Source of the DNA: Novosphingobium nitrogenifigens DSM 19370
GTDB taxonomy: Bacteria; Pseudomonadota; Alphaproteobacteria; Sphingomonadales; Sphingomonadaceae
DNA: 64,000 nucleotides
Direction of reading: 5' to 3'
Assembly (NCBI RefSeq): GCF_000192575.1
Contig: NZ_GL876926.1
Coordinates: 1,122,893 to 1,186,892, forward strand
This document shows positions 18,571 to 28,774 of this stretch, in pieces; the stretch's first letter is position 1, and each line of letters begins with the position of its first letter. Under the pieces are notes generated by a model, which worked only from the letters and a program-made list of their open reading frames with translations, made no database searches and was not told the DNA's origin. Both the position numbers and the translations under genes were made by a program.

Positions 18571-19509
18571 TCAGTCCGGCAACGCGGCCAGATAGGCGCG
18601 CACCACTTTGGCCGAATTGATCGAGGCAAGGTGCATGAACGTGTTCATGCGGTTGGCGTCGGCATCGCCTCCGGCAAGATCGGACAGGCTGCGAAAAACG
18701 ATGGCCGGAACCGAATTGGCATAGGCGACCTGAATGACTGCCGCGCTTTCCATGTCGAGCACGCGGGCATGCCATGCTGACGCCAGATACTGCCGGAATT
18801 CGGCGTTGTCGGCATAGATCCCCGCCGTAACCCCGGTCCCGCCCACGACCACGCGCGGCGCGGCGGGCAGGCACAATGGGGATGCCTTTGCCTCCCGATC
18901 GACCGCTTCCGCACAGGCAGAAAGCTTGATCGCGGGAACCACCTTGCGCGCAAGCGCGACCAGCGCGGGGTCGGCGGCCATCGTGAAGAACCGCTGCGGC
19001 GGGGCATCGGCGCGCGTCACCGTGGTCCCGCGCGGATAGATGAACTGCCAATTGGCGGGCGCCCCGGGAAACGTCTCGGGAGGCTGCCACCCCTTGGACG
19101 TCGCACGGGCGAACGAGGCCTCGAGATACTGGCCCCATTGCTCGGGCACCACGACGTCGCCGATCGACAGCGACGGATCGACACCCCCGGCGATGCCCGA
19201 AAAGACGATACGCCGCACTGCAAAACGATCGACCACCATTTGCGTGTTCATGGCCGCGTTGACCTCGCTGACGCCGCTCTGCATCAGCACCACCGGCTTT
19301 CCGGCGAGTTTCCCGGTCAGCAGCGTCATGCCGTTGATCGTCCAAGAGCGGCGATCCTCCACACTGCCTTCGAGTGCGGCATATTCGGGCGAAAACGCAG
19401 TCATCACGACCGTCCGCGCGATCTTATCGAGCTTTGCATCGGCAGCCGACGCCGTGCCCGGCACGGTCAGAACAAGGCCTGCAAACACGCAGGCCAGACG
19501 ACGGATCAT
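18571..19509 (-). CDS. Exported MTA/SAH-nucleosidase-like nucleoside phosphorylase family protein
   Basis: Protein of 312 residues with a signal peptide (MIRRLACVFAGLVLTV..., cleavage near TASA). The mature part is a nucleoside phosphorylase/nucleosidase domain: VFSGIAGGVDPSLSIGDVVV (about 102-121), the substrate-binding VLDMESAAVIQVAY (250-263) and RSLSD (273-277) with the general-acid Asp of MTA/SAH nucleosidases. Exported versions of this enzyme class are less common than cytosolic ones. AGGGGA lies nine bases before the ATG. It heads the block with guanine deaminase, adenine deaminase and nucleoside hydrolase, so a purine nucleoside substrate in the periplasm is likely. Confidence 0.87.
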   Translation of the reverse strand: MIRRLACVFAGLVLTVPGTASAADAKLDKIARTVVMTAFSPEYAALEGSVEDRRSWTINGMTLLTGKLAGKPVVLMQSGVSEVNAAMNTQMVVDRFAVRRIVFSGIAGGVDPSLSIGDVVVPEQWGQYLEASFARATSKGWQPPETFPGAPANWQFIYPRGTTVTRADAPPQRFFTMAADPALVALARKVVPAIKLSACAEAVDREAKASPLCLPAAPRVVVGGTGVTAGIYADNAEFRQYLASAWHARVLDMESAAVIQVAYANSVPAIVFRSLSDLAGGDADANRMNTFMHLASINSAKVVRAYLAALPD

Positions 19510-19831
19510 CGACGATTTCCCCTCTATGGACGGCCGCCTGGCCATTGGCGGATATGTCCGCCCGGCCACCATGCCCGCACCGGACCGTTCGATCCAATGC
19601 AATGAAGTGAACGCTTTGTCGCAAAAAATCGAGCACCCGGCAATGTGGTCGGACAGGCGCTCGCGCAGGCCGACTTTACGCTTCCCTTATGCAGGCTGCC
19701 ACCTTCGCCGTGGAACCTTTACGCCCAAAGGACGCAGGGCACTTTTCGACCCGTCGTCGTCGCGCACTCGTCCTGCCCGTTGCGACGGCGGGTCACCGGA
19801 CCAATTCGCATATGCGAGAGAACCCGTTGCC
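19510..19831. other. Divergent intergenic region between purine block and kdp operon
   Basis: No gene is seen in these 322 bases. It must hold the promoters for the exported nucleosidase (minus) and for kdp (plus). TTTACGC occurs twice (19675-19681 and 19718-19724), 43 bases apart, which is four helical turns. That is a weak candidate for KdpE sites. No convincing -35/-10 pair could be assigned. Confidence 0.35.
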
Positions 19832-19915
19832 ATGATAGACCTTGTATGGCTGGCCATGCTTGCCGGCCTTTCGTTCCTGACTTTGGGCTTCATGCGTCTG
19901 TGCGACGCGTCGTGA
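19832..19915 (+). CDS. 27-residue single-pass membrane peptide leading the kdp operon
   Basis: Very short open frame with an ATG at 19832 and TGA at 19915. The product has an acidic residue at position 3, one hydrophobic helix over nearly its whole length (DLVWLAMLAGLSFLTLGF) and a basic/Cys end (MRLCDAS). It ends 15 bases before kdpF and looks like a second KdpF-sized peptide. I recall similar peptides of this form before kdpF in other Proteobacteria. The role is unknown; assembly or stability of the Kdp complex is a guess. Confidence 0.6.
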   Translation: MIDLVWLAMLAGLSFLTLGFMRLCDAS

Positions 19916-19930
19916 CAGGAGAGTGCCTTG

Positions 19931-20020
19931 ATGTCTCCCTCCCTCGTGCTCGCCGGGCTGACTGCTCTTGCCCTGCTCGGCTACCTCGTCGCCGTGCTCA
20001 TGCGGCCTGAAAAGTTCTGA
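19931..20020 (+). CDS. kdpF: K+-transporting ATPase subunit KdpF
   Basis: Peptide of 29 residues with one helix and the family ending [13 protein letters not shown], close to the E. coli KdpF pattern GYLV-x-ALI-x-x-EAF. It stabilises the KdpABC complex in the inner membrane. AGGAGAG is placed about 8 bases before the ATG. kdpA follows after 16 bases. Confidence 0.88.
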   Translation: MSPSLVLAGLTALALLGYLVAVLMRPEKF

Positions 20021-20036
20021 TCGAAAGGAACCACTC

Positions 20037-21752
20037 ATGACTGCGGGCATGACCTTGTCCGGCTGGGCGCTGATCCTCGTCTTCACGGCGATCACTCTTG
20101 CGCTCGCCAAACCCATCGGCCTCTGGCTCTTCGCGCTTTACGAAGGTCGCCGGACACCGCTCCACCGCGTGCTCGGCCCGGTCGAGCGCGCCTTTTACCG
20201 CCTGTCGGGAATCGATCCGACGCGCGAACAGACATGGCGGCAATATGCCGTCGCCATGCTGCTGTTCCAGGTGGCGACCGCGCTTGCGACATACGCCATC
20301 CTGCGCCTTCAGGCCGTGCTGCCGCTCAATCCGCGCGGTCTCCCCGGCCTGTCAGGCGATCTTGCCATGAACACGGCGGTCAGCTTCGTCACCAATACCA
20401 ACTGGCAGGCCTATGCCGGGGAAAGCACGCTGTCGAACCTGTCGCAGATGCTGGCGCTGGTGCCACACAACTTCCTGTCGGCAGCGACCGGCATTGCCGT
20501 CGCCTTTGCGCTCTTTCGCGGTTTCGCACGGCGCCAGACGCAGTTCGTCGGCAATTTCTGGGCCGACCTGACGCGCGTGACGCTTTACCTGCTCTTGCCG
20601 ATCGCCGCCGTCTATGCGCTGGTCCTTGTCGCCGGGGGCGTTCCCCAGACTTTTGCCAGCACCATCGACGCGACCACGCTGGAAGGCGCGCACCAGACGC
20701 TCGTCGTCGGTCCGGTCGCCAGCCAGGAAGCGATCAAGATGCTCGGCACCAACGGTGGCGGCTTCTTCAACGTCAATTCCGCGCATCCTTTCGAAAACCC
20801 GACGGCAATCGTCAACCTGCTCGAAATGCTCTCGATCTTCGCCATCGGGGTCGGTCTCACCTGGTGCTTCGGCAAGGCCGTGGGCGACACGCGACAGGGT
20901 TGGGCGATCCTTTCGGCCATGATGGTCCTGTTCCTTGCCGGGGTCGCGGTGACCTATTGGCAGGAAGCGGCAGGCAATCCCCTGCTCCACCACGCCGGTC
21001 TTCCCGGCGCCAACATGGAGGGCAAGGAAACCCGTTTCGGCACGGCGGCAAGCGCGCTCTTTGCCGTCGTCACCACGGCGGCCAGTTGCGGCGCAGTCAA
21101 TGCCATGCACGACAGCTTCATGCCGCTGGGGGGGATGATCCCGATGTTCAACATCGAATTGGGCGAAATCGTCGTCGGCGGAGTCGGCTCGGGGATCTAC
21201 GGCTTCCTCCTCTTCGCCCTGCTTGCGGTCTTCATCGCCGGCCTGATGGTCGGGCGCACGCCTGAATACGTGGGCAAGAAAATCGAGGGTCGCGAAGTCA
21301 AGCTCGCCGTTCTGGCGATCGTCGTCCTCCCGCTGTGCATCCTTGGCGGCACCGCGCTTGCCGCCGTCCTTCCCGCAGGGCTCGCCGGACCGCTCAACAA
21401 GGGGCCGCACGGATTTTCCGAAATCCTCTACGCCTTCACCTCCGCGACCGGAAACAATGGTTCGGCCTTCGGCGGGATCTCGGCCAATACGCCCTTCTAC
21501 AACGGCTTGCTGGCCATTGCGATGTGGGTCGGGCGGTTCTTCATGATGGTGCCCGTCCTCGCCATTGCGGGCTCTCTCGCACAGAAGAAATACACGCCCG
21601 AAACCGCCGGATCGTTCCCCACCACCGGGGCGCTGTGGATCGGCCTGCTCGTCGGGATCATCCTGATCGTCGGAGGCCTCACGTTCCTGCCCGCTCTCGC
21701 GCTCGGCCCGATCGCCGAACAGGTCGCGATGCTGGCCGGAACCACTTTCTGA
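20037..21752 (+). CDS. kdpA: K+-transporting ATPase subunit A (KdpA)
   Basis: K+-selective channel-like subunit of 571 residues with about ten helices. The four selectivity-filter repeats are visible: [48 protein letters not shown] and [14 protein letters not shown]. The start at 20037 follows AAAGGAA with good spacing; the open frame extends 69 bases upstream into kdpF, which is not used. Part of kdpFABCDE, a high-affinity K+ uptake pump induced by K+ limitation through KdpDE. Confidence 0.97.
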   Translation: MTAGMTLSGWALILVFTAITLALAKPIGLWLFALYEGRRTPLHRVLGPVERAFYRLSGIDPTREQTWRQYAVAMLLFQVATALATYAILRLQAVLPLNPRGLPGLSGDLAMNTAVSFVTNTNWQAYAGESTLSNLSQMLALVPHNFLSAATGIAVAFALFRGFARRQTQFVGNFWADLTRVTLYLLLPIAAVYALVLVAGGVPQTFASTIDATTLEGAHQTLVVGPVASQEAIKMLGTNGGGFFNVNSAHPFENPTAIVNLLEMLSIFAIGVGLTWCFGKAVGDTRQGWAILSAMMVLFLAGVAVTYWQEAAGNPLLHHAGLPGANMEGKETRFGTAASALFAVVTTAASCGAVNAMHDSFMPLGGMIPMFNIELGEIVVGGVGSGIYGFLLFALLAVFIAGLMVGRTPEYVGKKIEGREVKLAVLAIVVLPLCILGGTALAAVLPAGLAGPLNKGPHGFSEILYAFTSATGNNGSAFGGISANTPFYNGLLAIAMWVGRFFMMVPVLAIAGSLAQKKYTPETAGSFPTTGALWIGLLVGIILIVGGLTFLPALALGPIAEQVAMLAGTTF

Positions 21753-21788
21753 CATTCGCACATCAGACATTTCAGGGGCACGAACCTC

Positions 21789-23822
21789 ATGTCTTCCGCG
21801 TCATCTCCCACCTCGATGTTTTCGCCGACGCTGGTCGTCCCGGCGATCGGCGAGGCTTTCCGCAAGCTCGACCCGCGCGAGTTGATCCGCAATCCGGTCA
21901 TGTTCACCACCGCCACCGTCGCGGTGCTGCTGACCCTGCTGCTGTTCCTCGGGGAAGGCCATCTCTCGATCGGCTTCCAGCTTCAGCTTATCGTCTGGCT
22001 CTGGCTGACCGTGCTGTTCGGCACTTTTGCCGAAGCCCTTGCCGAAGGGCGCGGGCGGGCACAGGCCGCCAGCCTGCGCGCAACGCGCAGCGAACTGACC
22101 GGCAAGCGGCTTCAGGGCACGGGCGGTTCCTATGAACTCGTCCCGGCAAGCAGCCTGCAAAAGGACGACGAAGTCCTTGTTGAAACCGGGGACCTCATCC
22201 CCGCCGACGGGGAAGTCGTCGCCGGGGTCGCCTCGGTCAACGAAGCGGCCATTACCGGGGAATCGGCGCCCGTCATTCGCGAGGCCGGCGGCGACCGCAG
22301 CGCCGTCACCGCCGGGACGCGGGTCATTTCCGACCAGATCCGGGTCCGCGTGACCCAGGAACCGGGCCAGGGCTTCCTCGACCGCATGATCGCCCTTGTC
22401 GAAGGGGCGCAGCGGCAAAAGACCCCGAACGAGATCGCGCTCACCATCCTGCTCGTGGGTCTCACCATCATTTTCCTGATCGCGGTTTCGACGATCCCGG
22501 CCTTTGCCGCCTATGCCGGGGGCGGGATTGCCGTCGCGGTCCTTGCCGCGCTGCTCATCACGCTGATCCCGACGACCATCGCGGCCCTTCTCTCAGCCAT
22601 CGGCATTGCCGGGATGGATCGCCTCGTGCGCTTCAACGTGCTCGCCAAATCGGGGCGTGCCGTCGAAGCGGCAGGCGACGTCGACGTCCTCCTGCTCGAC
22701 AAGACCGGCACGATCACGGTCGGCGACCGCGCCGCCTGCGAGTTCCGTCCCCTGCTCGGGGTCACGACGACCGACCTTGCCAATGCCGCGCTTCATGCCA
22801 GCCTTGCCGACGAAACGCCCGAAGGCCGCAGCATCGTGACGCTTGCCCGCGAACGCCACGGCCTTTCCGCCGCGCTTCCCGAAGGGGCCGAAATCATCCC
22901 CTTCACCGCACAGACGCGCCTTTCCGGCCTCCAGACCGCCGATCGCCTGATCCAGAAAGGCGCCATCGATTCCATCATTCGCGCCAATCCCGGCGCGACC
23001 GAAGCCGCCAAGGCCGAACTGCGCCGCAATGCCGAGGAAATCGCACGGCTCGGGCAAACCCCGCTCGGCGTTGCCGAAAACGGTCGCCTGCTCGGCGTCG
23101 TCGCGTTGAAGGACGTGATCAAGGCCGGGGTGCGCGAACGCTTCGTCGAACTGCGCCGCATGGGCATCCGTACGGTCATGATCACCGGCGACAATCCGCT
23201 GACTGCCGCTGCGATCGCTGCCGAGGCGGGGGTCGATGACTTCCTTGCTGAAGCCACGCCTGAAGACAAGCTCGCCCTGATCCGCGCCGAGCAACAGGGC
23301 GGCCGCCTCGTCGCGATGTGCGGCGATGGCACCAACGACGCCCCTGCCCTGGCGCAAGCCGACGTCGGCGTTGCCATGAACACCGGGACGCAGGCCGCAC
23401 GCGAAGCGGGCAACATGGTCGATCTCGACAGCGATCCGACCAAGCTGATCGAGATCGTGGGTCTGGGCAAGCAGTTGCTGATGACACGCGGCGCGCTCAC
23501 CACGTTCTCGGTCGCCAACGACGTTGCCAAATACTTCGCGATCATCCCGGCCATGTTCGTGGTGCTCTATCCCGGCCTTGCCGCGCTCAACGTCATGCAC
23601 CTCGCCAGCCCGCAAAGCGCGATCCTGTCGGCGATCATCTTCAACGCGCTGATCATTCCCGTGCTGGTCCCGCTTGCCTTGCGGGGCGTCACCTTCCGTC
23701 CGATCGGCGCAGGCGCGCTGCTTGCCCGCAATCTCGCGATCTATGGCGCAGGCGGCCTTCTTGCTCCCTTCATCGGGATCAAGGCCATCGACCTTGTCGT
23801 GTCGGGTCTTCACCTCGCCTGA
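21789..23822 (+). CDS. kdpB: K+-transporting P-type ATPase subunit B (KdpB)
   Basis: P-type ATPase of 677 residues providing energy for K+ uptake. It has the actuator motif [12 protein letters not shown], the phosphorylation site [12 protein letters not shown] and the hinge [18 protein letters not shown], with seven or so membrane helices. The TGES Ser, the residue phosphorylated to inhibit KdpB at high K+ in E. coli, is present. Starts 36 bases after kdpA. Confidence 0.97.
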   Translation: MSSASSPTSMFSPTLVVPAIGEAFRKLDPRELIRNPVMFTTATVAVLLTLLLFLGEGHLSIGFQLQLIVWLWLTVLFGTFAEALAEGRGRAQAASLRATRSELTGKRLQGTGGSYELVPASSLQKDDEVLVETGDLIPADGEVVAGVASVNEAAITGESAPVIREAGGDRSAVTAGTRVISDQIRVRVTQEPGQGFLDRMIALVEGAQRQKTPNEIALTILLVGLTIIFLIAVSTIPAFAAYAGGGIAVAVLAALLITLIPTTIAALLSAIGIAGMDRLVRFNVLAKSGRAVEAAGDVDVLLLDKTGTITVGDRAACEFRPLLGVTTTDLANAALHASLADETPEGRSIVTLARERHGLSAALPEGAEIIPFTAQTRLSGLQTADRLIQKGAIDSIIRANPGATEAAKAELRRNAEEIARLGQTPLGVAENGRLLGVVALKDVIKAGVRERFVELRRMGIRTVMITGDNPLTAAAIAAEAGVDDFLAEATPEDKLALIRAEQQGGRLVAMCGDGTNDAPALAQADVGVAMNTGTQAAREAGNMVDLDSDPTKLIEIVGLGKQLLMTRGALTTFSVANDVAKYFAIIPAMFVVLYPGLAALNVMHLASPQSAILSAIIFNALIIPVLVPLALRGVTFRPIGAGALLARNLAIYGAGGLLAPFIGIKAIDLVVSGLHLA

Positions 23823-23857
23823 CAAACGCATCTGACCGAATTCGGGGATTTTCTCCC

Positions 23858-24439
23858 ATGCTCAACGATGTTCTTTCCTCCACCCGCCCCGCCATCGTCA
23901 TGACCGGGCTCTTCTTTGCCCTGACCGGCCTTGCCTATCCGGCCGCCGTCACCGGCATCGCCCAGGCGCTGTTCCCGCATCAGGCCAACGGCTCGCTCGT
24001 CCATCAGGGCCATGCCGTGATCGGGTCCGAACTGATCGCGCAGGGCTTTGGCGGGGACGGCTATTTCCACCCCCGCCCGTCGGCCGCTGGCAAGGGCTAT
24101 GATCCGACCGCGTCGAGCGGATCGAACCTTGCGCCCACGGCCAAGGCTCTGGTCGATCGCGTCGCCGCCGATGTGAAAGCCAATCCCGGCGCCCCGGTCG
24201 ACATGCTCACGACCTCGGCCTCCGGGCTCGACCCCGACATCAGCCCGCAGGCCGCGCATTGGCAGGTCGATCGCGTCGCCGCGGCCCGTCACCTGCCCGC
24301 AGCGCAAGTCTCGGCCATGGTCGATCGCGCGACGCAGTTGCCGCTTGCCGGATTTCTGGGCGAACCGCACGTCAACGTACTCAGCCTCAATCTCGCGCTC
24401 GACAGGGCCACGGGCAAAGGCGCAAATAGCGCGCGATGA
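23858..24439 (+). CDS. kdpC: K+-transporting ATPase subunit C (KdpC)
   Basis: Single-pass subunit of 193 residues. One N-terminal helix is followed by a periplasmic domain with the family motifs GYFHPRPSAAG, YDPTASSGSNLAPT, TTSASGLDPDISPQAA and LNLALD. It starts 35 bases after kdpB, and its stop overlaps the kdpD start (ATGA). The frame is open much further upstream inside kdpB, which is ignored. Confidence 0.96.
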   Translation: MLNDVLSSTRPAIVMTGLFFALTGLAYPAAVTGIAQALFPHQANGSLVHQGHAVIGSELIAQGFGGDGYFHPRPSAAGKGYDPTASSGSNLAPTAKALVDRVAADVKANPGAPVDMLTTSASGLDPDISPQAAHWQVDRVAAARHLPAAQVSAMVDRATQLPLAGFLGEPHVNVLSLNLALDRATGKGANSAR

Positions 24440-27144
24440 ACGAACCGCCCCGCCCCGACCCCGACGCGCTGCTGCGCACGCTCGCGCTCGGCAACGGAAC
24501 CACGGACGGCGCCGACAAAGGCCCCGGCGAAGGCCGTCGCGGAAGACTGAAAGTCTTTCTCGGCGCCGCGCCGGGGGTCGGCAAGACTTGCGAAATGCTC
24601 GACGACGCGGTCGCCCTGCGCCAGTCGGGCATCGATGTCGTCATCGGCCTTGTCGAAACCCATGGCCGAATGGACACTGTCGCCCGCACCGCCGGGTTCG
24701 AGATGATCCCGCGCAAGATGATCGTCCATCATGGCCGCCATCTCGAGGAACTCGACATCGACGCCGTGCTCGCGCGTCGTCCCGCGCTGGTCCTGGTCGA
24801 CGAACTCGCGCACACCAATGCCCCCGGCAGCCGCCATGACAAACGGTATCAGGATGTCGAGGAAATCCTCGATGCCGGGATCGACGTCCACTCGACTCTC
24901 AATATCCAGCATCTGGAAAGCCTGAACGATGTCGTTGCCTCGTTCACGCGGGTTCGTGTGCGCGAAACCCTGCCCGACCGCGTGCTCGAACAGGCCGAGA
25001 TCGAAATCGTCGATCTTCCCCCCGACGAGTTGATCGAGCGGCTGCGCGACGGCAAAGTCTATGTGCCCGAGGAAGCCAGCCGGGCGCTCGCGCATTTCTT
25101 TTCCAAATCCAATCTGTCGGCTTTACGCGAACTGGCCCTGCGCCGGGCGGCACAGGCCATCGACGCGCAAATGCTCGATCACGTCCGCGCCCATGCCCTT
25201 GCCGGGAAATGGGCTGCGGGAGAACGACTGGTGGTCGCCGTCTCCGAACATCCCGGCGCGATCCAGCTCGTGCGCGCGGCCAAGCGCATGGCCGACGCCC
25301 TCGGCGCGCCGTGGAGCGCAGTCCATGTCGAGACCGCGCGCGATCTTGCCTATTCCGACGCCGAGGCGCGCCAGCTTGCCGGGACGCTCGAACTGGCACA
25401 GCATCTGGGCGGACAGACCGCCGCCATTCCCGCCGAGACCGTCTATGATGGCCTTGTCACCTTTCTCGACGAAGCCCGCGCAACCCAGCTTATCCTCGGC
25501 AAGGCACCGCGCTCGCGCTGGCATGAATGGCGCCACGGCTCGGTCGTCGACTACATGGTGCGCAACAGCTCGAACGTCGCGATTCAGGTCCTTGCGCTGG
25601 AGGAAGAACCGCCGCTGGCACGACAAGCCTCCGCGCAACGGATCGGCCCCAACCGGTGGGGATCTCCGACCGGTTATGCCGTTTCGCTGGTTCTGGTCGC
25701 GCTCGTCACCATGGTCGGCCATTCGATCGCCGGGCTCGGCAACATCACCAATATCGCGCTGCTCTATCTCTTGCCGGTGCTGGTCGCGGCGACCCGTTTC
25801 GGCTTGCGCACTGGGCTCGTCACCGGCCTTGCCTCTTCGCTTGCCTACAATTTCTTTTTCATCCCGCCGCTCTACACCTTCACCATCTCCGATCCCCAAA
25901 ACCTGATCACGGTCATGGTCCTGCTCGGGATCGCCGTTCTCGTCAGCCAGATGGCCTCGCGCGTGCGCGACCATGCCTTGCTCGCGCGTCTCAGCGCCGC
26001 ACAAAACAGCGCGCTTGCGGGTTTCGCCCGGCAAGTAACGGGAATCGCGGACGAAACCGAACTCGGGCAAGTGCTCTGCGCCGAAGTCGCGCGCCTGCTC
26101 GACGTGCGCGCCGTGTTCATGCTGCCCGAAGAAGCGGCACTGGTCGTGCGGGCCGCCAATCCCCCCGACGACCGCCTGGAAACGCTCGACCGGGCGGCCG
26201 CGCGATGGGCCTATGACAACGACCGCCGGGCGGGACGCGGGTCCGATACCCTGACCGCCTGCGAATGGATGTTCTCACCCATTTCTGCCGGTGGGCGCGT
26301 GCTCGGCGTGCTTGGCGTCGCGCGCGAGGATACCGGTGCCCCCGTCCGCACCGATCAGATGCCACTGCTCTCCAGCCTGCTCGATCAGGCAGGGCTTGCC
26401 CTCGAACGCATCGCGCTCGAAACCGAAATGACCAGCGTTGCCAAGCTGCGCGAACAGGATCGGCTGCGGACCGCGCTGCTGTCCTCGGTCAGCCATGACT
26501 TGCGCACGCCGCTGACCGCGATCATCGGCAACCTGGCCGCAATTGCCCCGGCCGATGCGACACAGGCCGAACAGCTCGGCTCTGCCCGCGCCGAAGCCGA
26601 TCGCCTGCGCCGTTTCGTCGCCAATCTGCTCGACATGGCCCGGATCGAGGCAGGCGCGCTGACCGGAACGCATGAGCCGGTCGATCTGGCCGATGCCATC
26701 ACCGGCGCGGTCCACGACTTGCGCGGGCAACTCGTGCGCCATCCGATCCGCATGGAAGTCTCGCCCGACCTGCCGTTCGTCGTGGTCGATCCGCAGCTCT
26801 TTCACCAGTGCCTGATCAACCTCATCGACAATGCCGCCAAATACGGCAATCCCGACAGCCCCATCACCATTGCCGCCCGCCGCGAACCCGGCGCCCTTGC
26901 CCTGATGGTCATGGACGAAGGTCCCGGCCTTCCCCCCGGAAGCGAGGACCGGATTTTCGAGACGTTCGCCCGGATCGAAGGGTCCGACCGCAAGGGCGGC
27001 ACCGGCCTTGGCCTTGCCATCGTGCGCGGGTTCTGCATGGCGATGGGCCTCAGGATCAGCGCCGCCAATCGCGCCGATCATCCCGGCGCCTGCTTCACCA
27101 TCCGCTTCGACGAAGCGCATCTGATAACCGGAGATCCCCAATGA
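24436..27144 (+). CDS. kdpD: Sensor histidine kinase KdpD
   Basis: Inner-membrane K+/turgor sensor of 902 residues. The N-terminal KdpD domain carries the Walker A motif GAAPGVGKT (residues 43-51). A universal-stress-like domain follows (near 245-370), then four closely spaced helices (about 415-510), a GAF region and a kinase core. The phospho-acceptor is His687 in SVSHDLRTPLTAI, with IDNAAKYG, DEGPGLPPG and GGTGLGLAIV for ATP binding. It phosphorylates KdpE. Start and stop both overlap neighbours by 4 bases, so kdpC, D and E are coupled. Confidence 0.97.
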   Translation: MNEPPRPDPDALLRTLALGNGTTDGADKGPGEGRRGRLKVFLGAAPGVGKTCEMLDDAVALRQSGIDVVIGLVETHGRMDTVARTAGFEMIPRKMIVHHGRHLEELDIDAVLARRPALVLVDELAHTNAPGSRHDKRYQDVEEILDAGIDVHSTLNIQHLESLNDVVASFTRVRVRETLPDRVLEQAEIEIVDLPPDELIERLRDGKVYVPEEASRALAHFFSKSNLSALRELALRRAAQAIDAQMLDHVRAHALAGKWAAGERLVVAVSEHPGAIQLVRAAKRMADALGAPWSAVHVETARDLAYSDAEARQLAGTLELAQHLGGQTAAIPAETVYDGLVTFLDEARATQLILGKAPRSRWHEWRHGSVVDYMVRNSSNVAIQVLALEEEPPLARQASAQRIGPNRWGSPTGYAVSLVLVALVTMVGHSIAGLGNITNIALLYLLPVLVAATRFGLRTGLVTGLASSLAYNFFFIPPLYTFTISDPQNLITVMVLLGIAVLVSQMASRVRDHALLARLSAAQNSALAGFARQVTGIADETELGQVLCAEVARLLDVRAVFMLPEEAALVVRAANPPDDRLETLDRAAARWAYDNDRRAGRGSDTLTACEWMFSPISAGGRVLGVLGVAREDTGAPVRTDQMPLLSSLLDQAGLALERIALETEMTSVAKLREQDRLRTALLSSVSHDLRTPLTAIIGNLAAIAPADATQAEQLGSARAEADRLRRFVANLLDMARIEAGALTGTHEPVDLADAITGAVHDLRGQLVRHPIRMEVSPDLPFVVVDPQLFHQCLINLIDNAAKYGNPDSPITIAARREPGALALMVMDEGPGLPPGSEDRIFETFARIEGSDRKGGTGLGLAIVRGFCMAMGLRISAANRADHPGACFTIRFDEAHLITGDPQ

Positions 27145-27833
27145 GCCCGACCCGCGTTCTGGTGGTCGAGGACGATGCGGCCATCCGCCGCCTGCTCCAG
27201 ACGGCCCTTGTCCGCGCCGGTCATGCGGTGATCGAGGCCGCCGATGCACGCGCGGCCATGGCGGCGCTATCCATCGACAAGCCCGATGCGGTCCTCCTCG
27301 ACCTGGGCCTGCCCGACCGCGACGGACTGGAACTCGTTCCCCTGATCAAGGCCACGGGCGCGGCTCTCATCATCGTGTCCGCGCGCGAGGACACCGACCA
27401 GAAAGTCACCGCGCTCGACCTTGGCGCCGACGACTATGTCATGAAACCCTTCGACAGCGAGGAACTGCGCGCGCGCCTTCGCACCGCGCTGCGCCATCGC
27501 CTTGCCGCGACCAGCCTTTCGGAAAAGGTCGTTCTGGGCGACGTCGAAATCGACCTCTCTGCCCGGCGGATCACCCGCGCCGGAGAGGACGTCCACCTGA
27601 CGCCCAAGGAATACGCGATGCTGGTCGAACTGGCGCGCCATCCCGGCCGCGTCATCACCCATGCACAACTCTTGCGCGCCGTCTGGGGCCCCGGCCACGA
27701 ACACGACGTCGAATACCTGCGCGTCACGGCCCGAGGTATCCGCCGAAAACTGGAAGCCGACCCCGCGGTGCCCAAATTGCTGCGCAACGAACCCGGTGTC
27801 GGTTACCGCCTCGAAGGCCAGACCGAGAAGTGA
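27141..27833 (+). CDS. kdpE: Response regulator KdpE (OmpR family)
   Basis: DNA-binding regulator of 230 residues. The receiver domain has the phospho-acceptor Asp54 in VLLDLGLPDRDG and the Lys of GADDYVMKPF. The winged-helix DNA-binding domain ends with VEYLRVTARGIRRKLE and GVGYRLEG. It activates the kdp promoter when phosphorylated by KdpD. The next gene is convergent and ends seven bases later. Confidence 0.96.
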   Translation: MSPTRVLVVEDDAAIRRLLQTALVRAGHAVIEAADARAAMAALSIDKPDAVLLDLGLPDRDGLELVPLIKATGAALIIVSAREDTDQKVTALDLGADDYVMKPFDSEELRARLRTALRHRLAATSLSEKVVLGDVEIDLSARRITRAGEDVHLTPKEYAMLVELARHPGRVITHAQLLRAVWGPGHEHDVEYLRVTARGIRRKLEADPAVPKLLRNEPGVGYRLEGQTEK

Positions 27834-27840
27834 AGGTCGG

Positions 27841-28131
27841 CTAGTCCCGGCCCAGCAAACTGCGGCAGGCGTCGGGATGGCGGTCGGTTGCGCAGTACCA
27901 GTCGGTCAAGGCCATGTGTGCGCGATAAACCCCGTAGCCGAGCACCAGAAACGTCGCGAGCGTTCCCAAAAGAGCGGTCCGCCGCGCATGGCCGCGCGCC
28001 AAGGCAACACCCGTCATGAGAGCAATGACCAGCGCGGCAAGGCGCATCAGCCAGAACAAGGCGATAAGAACGAGACCCACCATCGCAGGCGATGCTATCC
28101 CAAGCACGCAGGCGCGGCCAGTGGTGCGCAT
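27841..28131 (-). CDS. Small hypothetical membrane protein
   Basis: I do not recognise it. With the ATG at 28131 it has 96 residues: three hydrophobic segments (ASPAMVGLVLIALFWLM, LAALVIALMTGVALA, LLGTLATFLVLGYGVY) and a C-terminal tail with two Cys (WYCATDRHPDACRSLL). The Cys pair in the tail could form a periplasmic disulfide or bind a metal. AAGGAAG stands close before the ATG; a GTG at 28167 is the other choice. Divergent from the methyltransferase-like gene. Confidence 0.6.
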   Translation of the reverse strand: MRTTGRACVLGIASPAMVGLVLIALFWLMRLAALVIALMTGVALARGHARRTALLGTLATFLVLGYGVYRAHMALTDWYCATDRHPDACRSLLGRD

Positions 28132-28189
28132 CTTCCTTTTGAGCGCGGATCCTTTTGCCGACAACACTCGAAACGGATAGTCTCAGGTC

Positions 28190-28774
28190 ATGTCGATCCT
28201 TGCCCACCTTGCCTATGCGGCCGCCTGGCTGCTCTTTGCCGTTCTGCACAGCGGGACGGCAGGCGCAGGGGTCAGGACGGGTCTCGGGCGCCTGTTCGGG
28301 CGGGCCCATCGCCTTGTCTTCAATGCTCTCGCCCTTGTCGAGGTCGCAGCTGTCATGGGACTGGGGGCATGGCTCGGGCGCGGAGCCCACATGCTGCCCC
28401 TGCCCGCGCCGGTCCATGCCGTTCAACTTGGCATGACCGTCCTTGGCGCAGTGCTGCTCCTCTCCGGCCTTGCGGCCTATCGCATCGGGCCTTTCCTTGG
28501 CTGGGCCCAGTTGCGCGGCGAAGAGGACGAGGACCAGCCGCTCGTCATCGCCGGGCTTCATCGCTATATCCGCCACCCGCTCTACAGCGCTGCCCTGCTG
28601 CTGCTGTGGGGCCGGGTCATCGACGAACTGTCACTGGCCACCGCGCTATGGGGCAGCCTTTATCTCGTGATCGGCAGCCGGATTGAGGAAGGCCGCCTTC
28701 TCGCCCGCTATGGCGAAGCCTATCGCCGCTATCGCACGACGACGCCTGCCTTCATTCCGCGTCTTCGAGGCTGA
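28190..28774 (+). CDS. Integral-membrane NnrU / ICMT-like protein
   Basis: Protein of 194 residues with about five helices. The C-terminal half has the isoprenylcysteine/phospholipid methyltransferase pattern: GLHRYIRHPLYSAALLLL followed by SRIEEGRLLARYGEAYRRY. This signature binds S-adenosylmethionine in ICMT enzymes; NnrU proteins share it. I cannot say what is methylated. The last 23 bases overlap the convergent ABC ATPase gene. Confidence 0.78.
   Translation: MSILAHLAYAAAWLLFAVLHSGTAGAGVRTGLGRLFGRAHRLVFNALALVEVAAVMGLGAWLGRGAHMLPLPAPVHAVQLGMTVLGAVLLLSGLAAYRIGPFLGWAQLRGEEDEDQPLVIAGLHRYIRHPLYSAALLLLWGRVIDELSLATALWGSLYLVIGSRIEEGRLLARYGEAYRRYRTTTPAFIPRLRG

Noticed and set aside
17240..19345. 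Apparent 701-residue fusion of guanine deaminase with upstream sequence
   Set aside because: The upstream part is the exported nucleosidase gene in another frame; guanine deaminase starts at the GTG at 18553.
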